From the NCBI GenBank assembly GCA_964017045.1, contig OZ024808.1:29420495-29484494 (forward strand): a stretch of 64,000 bases of DNA, read 5' to 3'. Origin of the DNA: Omphiscola glabra (lineage: Eukaryota > Mollusca > Gastropoda > Lymnaeidae). Made by a program: the position numbers and the translations under genes. Of the stretch, positions 11,450 to 23,152 are shown piece by piece; within the stretch, counting starts at the first letter, position 1, and each line of letters begins with the position of its first letter. The notes below the pieces were generated by a model, which ran no database searches, was not told where the DNA came from, and worked only from the letters and a program-made list of their open reading frames with translations.

Positions 11450-12430
11450 TAGATTTTTGCAACTACTCGTGCATTTGGCAATTAGAAGTACATTAGGCAA
11501 CTACTAGTGAATTTAGCAATTAGAAGTACATTAGGCAACTACTAGTGCATTTATCAATCAGAAGTACATAAGGCAACTACTAGTTCATTTAGCAATTAGA
11601 AGTAAAATTAGGCAACTACTAGTGCATTTAGCAATTAGAAGTACATTAGGCAACTACTAGTGCATTTAGCAATTAGAAGTAAAATTAGGCAACTACTAGT
11701 GCATTCAGCAATTAGAAGTAACATTAGGCAACTACTAGTGCATTTAGCAATTATTAGAAGTAAAATTAGGCAACTAATAGTGCATTTAGCAATTAGAAGT
11801 ACATTAGGCAACTACTAGTGCATTTAGCAATTAGAAGTAAAATTAGGCAACTACTAGTTCATTTAGCAATTAGAAGTAAAATTAGGCAACTACTAGTTCA
11901 TTTAGCAATTAGAAGTACATTAGGCAACTACTAGTGCATTTAGCAATTAGAAGTAAAATTAGGCAACTACTAGTTCATTTAGCAATTAGAAGTAAAATTA
12001 GGCAACTACTAGTTCATTTAGCAATTAGAAGTACATTAGGCAACTACTAGTGCATTTAGCAATTAGAAGTAAAATTAGGCAACTACTAGTTCATTTAGCA
12101 ATTAGAAGTAAAATTAGGCAACTACTAGTGCATTTATCAATCAGAAGTACATTAGGCAACTACTAGTGCATTTAGCAATCAGAAGTACATTAGGCAACTA
12201 CTAGTTCATTTAGCAATTAGAAGTAAAATTAGGCAACTACTAGTGCATTTAGCAATTAGAAGTACATTAGGCAACTACTAGTGCATTTAGCAATCAGAAG
12301 TACATTAGGCAACTACTAGTGCATTTAGCAATCAGAAGTACATTAGGCAACTACTAGTGCATTTAGCAATCAGAAGTACATTAGGCAACTACTAGTGCAT
12401 TTAGCAATTAGAAGTACATTAGGCAACAAT
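11450..12430. repeat. 37-38-bp minisatellite in intron 2 of gene A
   Basis: About 26 units containing GCAACTACTAGTGCATTTAG and AATTAGAAGTACATTAG. Each unit carries the ACTAGT hexamer. Copy 2 has about 34 units. Confidence 0.95.
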
Positions 12431-12674
12431 TAGTACATTGAGTATTAATAAGTACATTTGGTAAATACAAATACATTTGTCACCTACAACTAGATTTAGC
12501 AACTACTATCTCTGAACAGAATGATCCACTGAGTTTTAATCTGCAATAAATATTTAAGAAAATTATTTTTAAACTTTAAAGATTCTTTGCGTCACCTATT
12601 AGAAAATATAACAGCATCCCAAATTGGGAGAGCAAAGGAATATATTATATGTTACATTTTCTGATTTAATGTTT

Positions 12675-14795
12675 TGATATTAACACAATGCAATCAGTGA
12701 AGGTGCTGGTACCACCACTAGCTCTAAGAAATAGTAACACAATGCAATTAGTGAAAGAGCTGGTACCGCCACTAGATTTAAGCCATAATAACACAATGCA
12801 ATAAGCGAAAGAACTTGTACAACCATTGGCGCTAAGCCCTACTAACACAATCAAAAAGTCAAGTGATACCCTCCCTAGCGCTATGCCTACTTATACAATG
12901 CAATCAAAAGACAAGTGGTGCCATCACTAGCGCTATGCCGACTTACACAATGCAATCAAAAGACAATTGGTGCCATCACTAGCGCTATGCCTATATTTAC
13001 ACAATGCAATCAAAAGACAAGTGGTACCATCACTAGCACTATGCCTACTTACACAATGCAATCAAAAGACAAGTGATGCCATCACTAGCACTATGCCTAC
13101 TTACACAATGCAATCAAAAGACAAGTAGTGCCATCACTAGCGCTATGCCGACTTACACAATGCAATCAAAAGAAAAGTGGTGCCATCACTAGCGCTATGC
13201 CTATATTTACACAATGCAATCAAAAGACAAGTGGTGCCATCACTAGCACTATGCCTATTTACACAATGCAATCAAAAGACAAGTGGTGCCATCACTAGCG
13301 CTATGCCGACTTACACAATGCAATCAAAAGACAAGTGGTGTCATCACTAGCACTATGCCGACTTACACAATGCTATCAAAAGACAAGTGGCGCCATCACT
13401 AGCGCTATGCCTATACTTACACAATGCAATCAAAAGACAAGTGGTGCCATCACTTGCGCTATGCTTATACTTACACAATGCAAAGAAAAGAAAAGTGATA
13501 CCATCACTAGCGCTATGCCCCACCTACACAATGCAATCAAAAGACAAGTAGTGCCATCACTAGCGCTATGCCTACTTACACAATGCAATCAAAAGACAAG
13601 TAGTGCCATCACTAGCGCTATGCCGACTTACACAATGCAATCAAAAGACAAGTAGTGCCATCACTAGCGCTATGCCTACTTACACAATGCAATCAAAAGA
13701 CAAGTAGTGCCATTACTAGCGCTATACCTACTTACACAATGCAATCAAAAGACAAGTGGTGTCATCACTTGCACTATGCCGACTTACACAATGATATCAA
13801 AAGACAAAAATGGCGCCATCACTAGCGCTATGCCTATACTTACACAATGAAATCAAAAGACAAGTGGTACCATCACTAGCGCTATGCCTATATTTACACA
13901 ATGCAATCAAAAGACAAGTGGTGCCATCACTAGCGCTATGAATACTTCCACAATGCAATCAAAAGACATGTGGTGCCATCACTAGCGCTATGCCTACTTA
14001 CACAATGCAATAAAAAGACAAGTGGAGCCATCACTAGCGCTATGACTATACTTACACAATGCAATCAAAAGACAAGTTGTGCCATCACTAGCGCTATGCC
14101 TACTTACACAATGAAATCAAAAGACAAGTTGTTCCATCACTAGCGCTATGCCTATACTTACACAATGCAATCAAAAGACAAGTGGTGCCATCACTAGCGC
14201 TATGCCTATACTTACACAATGCAATCAAAAGACAAGTGGTGCCATCACTAGCACAAAGCCGACTTACACAATGCTATCAAAAGACAAGTGGTGCCATCAC
14301 TAGTGCTATGCCTTTACTTACACAATGCAATCAAAAGACAAGTGGTGCCATCACTAGCACTTTGCCGACTTACACAGTGCAATCAAAAGACAAGTTGTTC
14401 CATCACTAGCGCTATGCCTATACTTAAACAATGCAATCAAAAGACAAGTGGTGCCTTCATTAGCGCTATGCCGACTTACACAATGCAATCAAAAGACAAG
14501 TGGTGCCATCACTACAGCTATGCCTACTTACAAAATGCAATCAAAAGACAAGTGGTGCCATCACTAGCGCTATGCCTACTTACACAATGCAATCAAAAGA
14601 CAAGTGATACCATCACTAGCGCTATGCCTACTTAGACAATGCAATCAAAAGACAAGTGGCGCCATCAGTAGAGCTATGCCTACTTACACAATGCAATCAA
14701 AAGACAAGTGGTGCCATCACTAGCGCTATGCCTACTTACACAATGCAATCAAAAGACAAGTGGCGCCATCACTAGAGTTACGCCAAATCTTTACA
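12675..14795. repeat. 52-bp minisatellite, present only in copy 1
   Basis: About 41 units with ACACAATGCAATCAAAAGAC and CCATCACTAGCGCTATGCC. Copy 2 has only the first two ancestral half units (56357-56440), so the array expanded here or was deleted there. Confidence 0.95.
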
Positions 14796-14824
14796 CTTAT
14801 TTCTTTGGGGTGGTGCTTTTAGTT

Positions 14825-15540
14825 CAGTGGCGTGCCTCATTAGCGTGACACAGTGGCGTGCCTCATTTGCGTGACACAGTGGCGTGCCTCATTAGAGTGA
14901 CACAGTGGCGTGCCTCATTAGCGTAACACAGTGACGTGCCTCATTTGCGTGACACAGTGACGTGCCTCATTAGAGTGACACAGTGGCGTGTCTCATTAGC
15001 TTGACACACTGGCGTGCCTTATTAGCGTGACACAGTGTCGTGTCTTATTAGCGTGACACAGTGGCGTGCCTCATTAACGTGACACAGTGGCGTGCCTTAT
15101 TAGCGTGACACAGTGACTTGCCTCATTAGCGTGACACAGTGACGTGCCTCATTAACGTGACACAGTGACGTGCCTCATTAGCGTGACACAGTGGCGTGTC
15201 ATTAGCATGACACAGTGGCGTGCCTCATTAGCGTGACACATTGGCGTGCCTAATTAGTGTGACACAGTGGCGTGCCTCATTAACGTGACACAGTGGCGTG
15301 CCTTATTAGCGTGACACAGTGACTTGCCTCATTAGCGTGACACAGTGGCGTGCCTCATTAGCGTGACACAGTGGCGTGCCTTATTAGCGTGACACAGTGG
15401 TGTGCCTCATTAGCGTGACACAGTGGCGTGCCTCATTAGCGTGACACAGTGGCGTGCCTCATTAGCGTAACACAGTGACGTGCCTCATTAGCGTGACACA
15501 GTGGCGTGCCTCATTAGCGTGACACAGTGGCGTGCCTTTT
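14825..15540. repeat. 26-bp minisatellite, present only in copy 1
   Basis: About 27 units of CAGTGGCGTGCCTCATTAGC plus GTGACA. The unit start resembles the hAT MITE terminus CAGTGGCGTAG. Beyond it, 15540-15790 holds a diverged approximately 85-bp dimer with TGCATCACGTGAGACTC-like parts. Confidence 0.93.
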
Positions 15541-16007
15541 TTACATGACACTATAGACAGAAAACTCCATCACGTGAAACACATCTCCCCGGACTGTACA
15601 TGTCACTGCAGTCAGGCGAGTAGTCCTGCATCACATCAAACTCACCCATCTCCCAACCCTCCATACACTGCACATGTCACAACATTCAGGTTAGTAGGCC
15701 TGCATCACGTGAGACTCAACCATCTCTCAACTCCCAACAACTGCACATCAATCAGGTAGGTCAATCACGTTGGACTCACCCACCACCAACCCAACCATAA
15801 TGACGAAATACGAATTGAAAGTTAGTCACGTTTCTAACTTCAGGATAATTTGAAAAATCTAAGAGTTTCCACATAGATCTATTTTAAATAATAGATTCTT
15901 TTAAAGTTACTCATTCTGACGCTAGTGATAGGTCAAATTTTTTTTTAACTTTTCATCCCCATGACCTTAAAGCTCGTTCTCTGGTTCTGAAAAACCGCTC
16001 AATTCTC

Positions 16008-16316
16008 ATGGCAGACCCTGTAACCAATGAGGTTTTCAGAAAACCTCCTCTTTTCGCTTTCCGGAGGGACAAGAGTCTTAGGGACATGCTAGTTAGAAGC
16101 CACCTGCCGTCTATTCAGGCACATAAAGGCACCAAAAGTTGCAATCGTAGACGATGTAACACATGTCCCTACGTGGTTCAAGTTGATAAGATCACTTTCC
16201 CTCTGGAAATATTCAAAATAAAGGATGGTTTTACCTGCAGAAGTCGCAACGTGATTTACACCATCCTTTGTAAAAAGTGTGGTAAATTATACGTAGGAGA
16301 GACAGGTCCGATTTAG
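16008..16316 (+). pseudogene. Penelope linker and GIY-YIG endonuclease, copy B, truncated
   Basis: An open stretch of 102 codons encodes K-P-P-L-F-A-F-R-R-D, the linker G-T-K-S-C-N-R-R-R-C-N-T-C, and the endonuclease start V-I-Y-T-I-L-C-K-K-C-G-K-L-Y-V-G-E-T-G, in which Y-T-I and Y-V-G correspond to the GIY-YIG core. A deletion after G-E-T-G truncates it before the catalytic arginine helix. The ATG is probably not a real start. Confidence 0.8.
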
Positions 16317-16687
16317 AGAACACCTCTATAATAAAAATAAACATGCTCTCTGTTTGGTCTCCAAACATTTCAATAGCACCAACCATGATGGCATTTTAAA
16401 CATCGCAGTTACTGGTATACTGTATACTAGTAACACAACGGATATGATCCATATGGAGAATAAATTAATATCAAGATTTGGCACGTTAACTCCATACGGG
16501 ATAAATCAAATTCACAATTTTACATAACTGCGATGTCTTTTTCCTGATTGGGCTTTTAAATTTTACTTCAAGTCATTTCATTTTCATTCTTCTTTTTTCT
16601 TTACCTTTTTTCTGTCTGGTTTTCTATTTTCTAGGTAGGATTTATCTCTCTCTCTATATATATTATGTAAATTTGATTAATACTTAT

Positions 16688-16770
16688 TTGTATGTCTTGT
16701 ACTGATGACGGCAAGTGCCGAAACGTTTAATTATTTGTAATGTAAAATTATTAAAGCTCAATATATATTG
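16688..16770 (+). ncRNA. Hammerhead-like ribozyme, Penelope copy B
   Basis: CTGATGA at 16702-16708, then CGGCAAGTGCC as the best-paired stem II of the set (GGC with GCC), GAAAC, and ACGTT with AATGT for stem III. Core residues are intact. Confidence 0.6.
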
Positions 16771-16775
16771 TTATA

Positions 16776-16822
16776 TTGACACAGATTGTTCGTGTCTATC
16801 GACACAGATTGTTCGTGTCTAT
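16776..16822 (+). repeat. Duplicated hairpin in Penelope copy B terminal repeat
   Basis: The hairpin GACACAGATTGTTCGTGTC occurs twice in tandem. In other copies it is present once; GACACG pairs with CGTGTC in copies A and E. Confidence 0.7.
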
Positions 16823-16881
16823 TTAATCTATTTTAAAGCTTTATCGCAGTCCAACACTTTTATAGTTAGCCAAATTCTTAC

Positions 16882-17078
16882 AACTGGTTGCCACCATTCG
16901 ACTTGGTCTGTGGTGTTCTTTCGGAAAATCTCCAAACAAAAGTGCCAAGGTAAGCGCGACCACGAGTGATGTACGCAGGCATTTACCGCGAGTTTGTCAT
17001 GTGATTGCAGAAGTCCTGTCTTACATACTGACGGCTTTGCCAAATACGTGAACTCGATCCTAGGATCGCCATGGCCTA
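16882..17078 (-). CDS. Gene A exon 2: first half of N-terminal Ig-like module
   Basis: 197 bases, three fewer than in gene B, phase 1 in and 0 out. The acceptor reads CCAG-TAG-GCC: using the first AG gives valine at the junction, using the second drops one codon. It encodes V-H-H-S-W-S-R-L where gene B has a proline-containing version, and R where gene B has Q. By eye it differs from gene B at about four residues plus the indel, and at three silent sites. A Penelope fragment ends only about 15 bases beyond the donor. Confidence 0.82.
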
Positions 17079-17204
17079 CTGGAAAAAGAAATGAAACAAT
17101 GCTACAAAAACACAGCACACGGGTGAACAAAATACAATTAACTGCATCAAGGGAAGGACAAAGACAATCAATCATAATAGCTTTACAACGTTAACAGGAA
17201 ATAG

Positions 17205-17305
17205 CTGTTCAACGTTAACAGAGAATAGATGTGCGGCGTGAACAATGTATAGCTGTAAGACGTTTACAAGGAATAAGTGTATACGTTAACATGAAATAGC
17301 TTTAC
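17205..17305. repeat. Short 25-28-bp repeats in intron 1 of gene A
   Basis: Four to five diverged units with ACGTTAACAGGAAATAGCTG. The same block in copy 2 is at 56775-56950. Confidence 0.75.
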
Positions 17306-17423
17306 GGACATATCAGGGTATAGCTGCAAATTATCAACAAAATCAGAATTATTTACTCCTTTAAACCAACAAAATCCGTGTTAAGAAACTGAACGGTTGA
17401 CACAGGACGAGATGGTTACATGA

Positions 17424-17605
17424 GGGATTCATACCAGTACAGTAGGTCTTCATACCAGTACAGTAGGTCTTCATACTAGTACCGAAGAGCAAGAGAGAGA
17501 GAGAGAGAGAGATATGGAGCTAAAGAGAGAGAGAGAGATGGGGGAGTCAAAGCTAGAGAGACAGTGAAAGAGATGGAGAGAGAATGAAAGAGAAAACGGC
17601 CAATA
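17424..17605. repeat. 21-bp triplicate and GA-rich tract in intron 1 of gene A
   Basis: Three units of TTCATACCAGTACAGTAGGT, then GAGAGA runs and AAAGAGA variants to about 17605, close to the exon 1 donor at 17617. On the coding strand this is a CT-rich tract just inside intron 1. Confidence 0.85.
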
Positions 17606-17617
17606 CAGAGAAACTAC

Positions 17618-17701
17618 CTGGTAAATTGAACAAGGAGAACCATATCATGCCCAGAGGGTACATCCATCTTGTGTCATCTACCATCCTTACACTATTTCAA
17701 C
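17618..17701 (-). CDS. Gene A exon 1: start codon and signal peptide
   Basis: ATG at 17684 with the same in-frame upstream TGA as gene B. Encodes MVDDTRWMYPLGMIWF then S-L-F-N-L-P plus one base of a split codon. Proline replaces the serine of gene B in the hydrophobic core, which could weaken the signal helix slightly. Donor CCAG/GTAGTT, acceptor TTTTCCAG. GA- and CT-rich simple repeats begin just past the donor. Confidence 0.82.
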
Positions 17702-17999
17702 CTGGAAAATAAAATATTTAGTTTGTGTCACATGAGTGATTTTACCCCTGTCGTCGCAAAGTGGTGGGGGGAGGGGCATATTTATATATATATAATCCGG
17801 AAGATTAAAATGGGTCATTAATATTTTAATATCTAAGACTTTTAATATTTAAGAGAAGATTTCAAAAGAAGCATGATTTTTTTTTGTTTCTGCTGTGTAG
17901 GCCTAGTTTAATAAAATGTAGATAGGCTATCGAAACAAACAAAAAATTGCCAATTTATAAAAAATGCAGCCAGCTATCAAATCGCCCTGCTATTAAGAC

Positions 18000-18310
18000 A
18001 TAAATATTGTGCTATTACAATTTGCCTTGCCAAGTAGACTTTGCCTTGTCAAGTACACTTTGCCTTGCCAAGTACACTTTGGTATTAAACAAATCCTTAA
18101 AAACTAAATTACTACACTTTGATTCAAGTCTCTTAAAATTACTACACTTTGATCCAAGTCTCTTAAAATTACTATAGTTTGATCTCAGTCTGTTAAAATT
18201 ACTATACTTTTTATCTCAGTCTCTACTATAGTTTGATCTCAGTCTGTTAAAATTACTATACTTTTTATCTCAGTCTCTACTATAGTTTCATCTCAGTCTG
18301 TTAAAATTAC
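18000..18310. repeat. Tandem short repeats upstream of gene A
   Basis: TTGCCTTGCCAAGTACACTT repeats, then about 30-bp repeats with AAATTACTATACTTTTTATC. Shared with 57700-57960. Confidence 0.8.
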
Positions 18311-19050
18311 CATATCGTCAAAGTAAAGAAGTTTTAAAATCCTTTGAAATGCTTTTCAAAACAACTCATTATAATAATGGTTGATACCGTGAGATTCATA
18401 AATCTTTTGTTTTACAATTTTGACAGCAAAACTGATAAATAAAACAAATTTGTAATTATCGTTTTTTTAGTTTTATTTGAGTACACCTATACCTCGCTAT
18501 ACGGCCGCTCTTTATACGGCATTTCGCTTTACAGCCAACTTTGAATTATGGCACTTTTTCGGTCTACGGCCCACGATGTTTCATTATACGGCCAATAGAT
18601 ATCCTCTCTTTAGTTTCAGCTTCTCCCCTTAGGCGGCTCGGCTTTAGTAGTCTGCCTTATTTCCTGTGCTATCCCACCTTATTCATATCCAGTGACTCAG
18701 TAAGTTGACGTGTTTGTTTCTGTTTCGTTTGTTTGAATTAATTGGTGAATTTTATTTTATGTATAAATATGTGTGTAACACAACGAGTTAAGGATATTCA
18801 GTCGCATGACTGAATTGTTGATACCTCTACACGGTGGCGTAGTGATTTAACCATGTAGGATGAGAATAAGAGGAACTAGTTGAATGGCGGAATGTGGATT
18901 GCATGATTTTTATGTGTGTAAGACTGGAGGCCAGATGTGAGGACGACGCCTTATTGTGAGGTGCACGTTTTTAGTTAGAGAGATGAGGAGGTTGTCATTT
19001 TAGACTGTCATGTTCATGCATGGATTGAAATATATTCTAGTGGATCATAT

Positions 19051-19273
19051 TGTGCATATTGTGACATGGAAGTTATCTGTCAAGGATTATATCTGTATCT
19101 TTAATGTTGTAAATAAAGAAGAACTGTGTGATTTATATCGGACCTGTTTTGATTCTATGACAGAGTGAGTCTGTGAAAGATTTAATGATAATAGCGGCTG
19201 CAAGTAAGTGAACATTATACAACAGGCTGAAGAAACACACTCATAATCTTAACCATAATCAGCAATGGTTACA
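19051..19273 (+). repeat. 5' long terminal repeat of nested LTR element
   Basis: About 223 bases, TGTGCATATT to GGTTACA, nearly identical to 22930-23152. Just beyond it is TGGTGTCAAAATAA, a possible tRNA primer binding site starting with TGG. It includes AATAAAG as a likely polyadenylation signal. The exact left edge is uncertain by a few bases. Confidence 0.75.
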
Positions 19274-20607
19274 ATGGTGTCAAAATAAAAGAAGTAACCC
19301 GAGCCTACAGGTGACTGCAGCGATTTTCAAACAAGTTAACAGCAATCAAATTCGTTTTGACCTAAATTCAATTGTGAGTTGACCTCAATTGGAGTGGCCT
19401 GTGTTGCAGCCACTGATTCAACAGGGAATATTGGGAGTGTTGCTTCTCAAGAGTACAAAGGTGTAAAGGTGAACGATCGGTCTGTCGTAGGTGGGCCTAC
19501 ACAGTGAGAGAGCAAGATTGGCACACTGTTTGCTGGTTGTCAGGAAAAATCAACCCAAGCAGTTATAGCATTCTGTTTGTTTGTCAGCACGGCATGGAAG
19601 AGAACTGCACAGTACGGCCGAAGTCAGCATGGAAGAGGGCTACACAGTGCAGATGAAGTGTGTGTTCAAGACGTCGAATTGGTGGTTTGTTCCCCTACAC
19701 ACTACCACTAAAGAAGCAGCACATTAGACAGTTGGATTATAAAAGAAACAGTATCAAAGTGGATTATTGTACCCACTTCATTTGGATTATTAACTCTATT
19801 TTACTGTGAATTCTGAGACAATCAGGATTTGAGAAGCACACGAAAACAACAGAACACATACTGAGTGATACTGATGATACAGAAGAAGTAACCAAGTAAA
19901 AGTAATTATTACAATAATTATAGATTGCACTTATTTATGTATTGAATGTTATATGTAATATTACCAAGGAGGAGGGTGGCGACTTGAGATTTTTGCTCAT
20001 TGAAAACTTAAATTGATTTAGGGATAATTAATTCTCTTTTTCTGTCTTAGATGAGCAATTATTGATAGTGTCTATAGGGATTCTATATGTTATTTTTAGG
20101 GTGCGTTTTTTTCCTTTAAAAGGAAAAACATTTTGTGATTTTGGACAGCCCTATTTATAACATTAATGAATACTTTAGGTTAGTTGTATAGTACAAGTTC
20201 GTGAATTGTCATAATCGTTGTAACTTTTGGGTACACTTTGTCTTTGTCAATTTTGCCAAGTCTGTCTCGTCATTGTTATTTATATTGTATTCTCCCGTCC
20301 ACATTTTCTTCTATCTGTTGTCACAATTCACGCAGTTCTTTGTGGTTGTTGTCTCGTTTGTTTACACATATTTGTATATATATATAGTATCAATGTTGTA
20401 AAATAGAACTTTGATATTATTTTGATCATTCTTAATTTTTAATTATTTAATTACATTTTATTTTAAACTTGAATTAAGTATCCATGTAATACATTTTAGT
20501 TAGATAAAAGATTACTGCATTAATCATTTGGTTGTATAACATATTATTGTATAAACTACACAGGATTTGACATTAAGGACCATATTGTATCATCGTGATT
20601 AGACACA

Positions 20608-21707
20608 ATGGCGGAATATTTAGAATTATTAGAGGTAGCCGATAAAATGAACTTGAAAGATGATAAAAGTACAGAATTTGTCATAAATGAAATGAATAAA
20701 ATTAGAGAAAAACAGGAAAAAGACAAAGAACGCGAAGCCAGATTGTTAGAACGTAATGACCAGAAACAAATAGAGGAACTTAAACTAAAAGAGCAGAAAC
20801 AAATAGAGGAACTAAAATTAGCATCACAGGACAAAGCGTTAGAAGCTCAAGATAAAGCATTTTTAGCACAAAAAGAAATAGAGCAAATAAAATTAGAAAG
20901 AGCTAGGATAGAGGCAGGACATTTTAATCCAACAACAAGTAACAGAGAGCACAACAATACATACAAGCCTAAATTTAGGGAGTTTAACGAGAACAAAGAA
21001 GAAATTATTAGTTATCTTAGTCAATTTGAAGGCATATGTAAAGCTTACCATTACACGGAAGAAACTTGGGCTAACATTCTATTAAGTAAACTTTCAGGAA
21101 AAAGCCTATCCATTATAAACTCACTTAGTGAATTAAAAAAGAATGACTATACTTACATAAAGAAAATTCTACTAAAATTCTATGGAAATACTGAAGATGA
21201 CTATCGCAGGAAATTCCACCAAATCAGACTAGAAAAAGAAATAGACCCAAATACAACAATATTCACCATCAAGGACAATCTAAACAAATGGCTAGAACTT
21301 ACTGAAATAGATACTAATCATCCAAGAGCACTTTTGGATATATTCATCATTGACAAAGTTTTAAGGAACGCCTTAGTCCCATTATTTTCATTTCTTAAAG
21401 AAAGAAAAATTAAAAATTAGAAATATTTAATTGATGCTATAACTACATTCAAGGATGCACACCCAAATGAAGATCTAGATAATAGAGTAAATACTTTCGC
21501 AGCTATAAAGACTACTACTAATGATAGGGAACATCAGAGAAACAATACACAGCAAAATAGAAGATATCAGAGCTTACCAACAAGGTGGCAAAATCAGAGA
21601 CCATACACAAACTATTCCAAAAATATTAACTATCAAAAGCCATACACTAACTACTCTAGGAATAATAACTGTTTTTATTGTGGTCGTGAGGGACATAAAA
21701 AAATTTG
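20608..21707 (+). pseudogene. gag of Ty3/gypsy-like LTR element, with one stop and a frameshift
   Basis: ATG at 20608. A charged coiled-coil N-terminus (residues about 1-105, repeated K-Q-I-E-E-L-K) precedes a capsid-like region with Y-K-P-K-F-R-E-F-N-E, E-I-I-S-Y-L-S-Q-F-E, W-A-N-I-L-L-S-K-L-S-G-K and I-K-K-I-L-L-K-F-Y-G, the pattern of invertebrate gypsy gag. A TAG at 21418 interrupts the frame, which then continues open for about 96 codons to a zinc knuckle C-F-Y-C-G-R-E-G-H at 21670. There a run of seven A shifts the frame before the last cysteine. Confidence 0.82.
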
Positions 21708-22282
21708 AATGCAGACAATATAGAATGGATAGAGGACAGAACATTAACTCTTATCACAGAACTTCACCTAACATTAGTCCAGATAGAGATGATTACAGAA
21801 GACAATTTAGGGGTAGACAAATGCAAAGGAATGACAATAGAACACATTCTAGACAACAAAACAACAATTCAAATCAAGATAGCACTAAACCTAGTGACAT
21901 TGCATCAATATCATGCCATAACAAAAGAAAATTACTATTTTATCCTGCATACTTAAATAAGCAACATATTAAATGCATTAGAGACACAGGGTGTACTACA
22001 ATTATTGTTGATAAAAACTATATCAAAAGATCAGAGTATATCAATGAAAGAACTCAAATAAAATTGGCAAATAATAGTAAGATTAGTTGCAGAAATGCTA
22101 TTGTACACATTAACTGTCCCTGGATAAAGGGAAAAGTAAAAGTCACTGTAATGGAAAATTTGATATGTCCAGTAATCATAGGAAATCATCCAGGCATAAC
22201 AGATAATTTTAACAAATCAAACAGGGCACATTTCAAATATAAACAAACTCAGTATATTAGAGAGCAAAGGTCCCAAAGATAG
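21690..22282 (+). pseudogene. Retropepsin-like aspartic protease of the LTR element
   Basis: Plus-one frame relative to gag. It begins with the remainder of the zinc knuckle (K-K-F-E-C-R), then a basic, asparagine-rich linker, then a protease domain with catalytic D-T-G in C-I-R-D-T-G-C-T-T and a C-terminal V-I-I-G-N-H-P-G. The frame ends at 22282. No reverse transcriptase, RNase H or integrase follows: 22283-22929 has no coding potential, so the element is gag-protease only. Confidence 0.78.
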
Positions 22283-22929
22283 TATACAGACAAATCAAAC
22301 AATGAGGCAATATTACTTTATTAGGAGAATAAGATCAGTGATAATCAGGATAATATAATTTCAGGATACAGAATAATAAAAAGTTGTATAAAAAACCTAC
22401 TGAAAATAAATGGAAAAAAATAATAGCATAACAAAGTTATTGGAAATCCAGAATGAAAATAATGAAGATAACAGTAAATATACATTCAGACACATATATA
22501 TATATTTTAACTATGAAAGGTACAAACTACAATTCATTATATTGGAATTTTGACATTGTTTTTGTGAAAATTTAATAAAAGTATATGCAAAAGGATATTG
22601 AAGGATACATATTACATTTTTTCAGCATTGAGTATTATTGTGTTGCAAATGGATATTTCATTTTTTATGAGGATTATAATTATGAGAATAGAGATATATT
22701 TTGATAACATGATGATGTTACTGACATGAATAATAAGAGAATTATAAGGAAGGAATAAGCCATGCATCAGAGTGGAGTAAGCCATGCATCCATAATATGA
22801 TACACAGTGAAGAATAATAAGAGAATCAGGGTGTAAGCCATGCATCAGGGATATTGAGTAAGCCATGCATCCATAATTTTGCACACATTGGAGAATAATA
22901 ATCAGATGTGTATTCCTGCAGCACATTAT

Positions 22930-23152
22930 TGTGCATATTGTGACATGGAAGTTATCTGTAAAGGATTATATCTGTATCTTTAATGTTGTAAATAAAGAAG
23001 AACTGTGTGATTTATATCGGACCTGTTTTGATTCTATGACAGAGTGAGTCTGTGAAAGATTTAATTATAATAGCGGCTGCAAGTAAGTGAACATTATACA
23101 ACAGGCTGAAGAGTCATACTCATAATCATAACCATAATCAGCAATAGTTACA
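22930..23152 (+). repeat. 3' long terminal repeat of nested LTR element
   Basis: Direct repeat of 19051-19273 with about nine differences by eye, so the insertion is not brand new. No clear polypurine tract precedes it; instead TAAGCCATGCATC occurs four times at 22757-22870. A 5-bp CATAT at 19046-19050 and again near 23158-23162 is a possible target duplication, but it would require a longer 3' end. Confidence 0.72.

Larger units (their letters stand above)
15885..16868 (+). mobile_element. Penelope-like retroelement copy B, 5' truncated
   Basis: Contains only the region from the end of the RT through the GIY-YIG endonuclease to the terminal repeat. It diverges from copies A and E in many bases, so it is a separate insertion, found only in copy 1. 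The right end, with TTTATCGCAGTCCAACACTT, matches the left terminal repeat of copy E at 42131. It stops about 15 bases from gene A exon 2. Confidence 0.85.
2646..17701 (-). other. Gene A: 5' part of a paralogous receptor-like gene, continues past the left edge
   Basis: Exons 1-5 of gene A are collinear with those of gene B, keep the same splice sites and phases, and contain no stop or frameshift. The stalk, transmembrane and tail exons would lie left of base 1. Gene A lies downstream of gene B on the same strand, so the two form a head-to-tail tandem pair. Relative to gene B it differs at about 12-14 residues, mostly in the first ectodomain module, and by one codon in exon 2. Its 5' flank carries the pogo-like insertion that gene B lacks. 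Confidence 0.8.

Noticed and set aside
12666..12854. 62-codon minus-strand frame with S-S-F-T-N-C-I-V repeats
   Set aside because: Comes from the first diverged units of the 52-bp minisatellite.
20556..20834. Minus-strand 92-codon serine-rich frame
   Set aside because: Antisense of the gag coiled-coil region.
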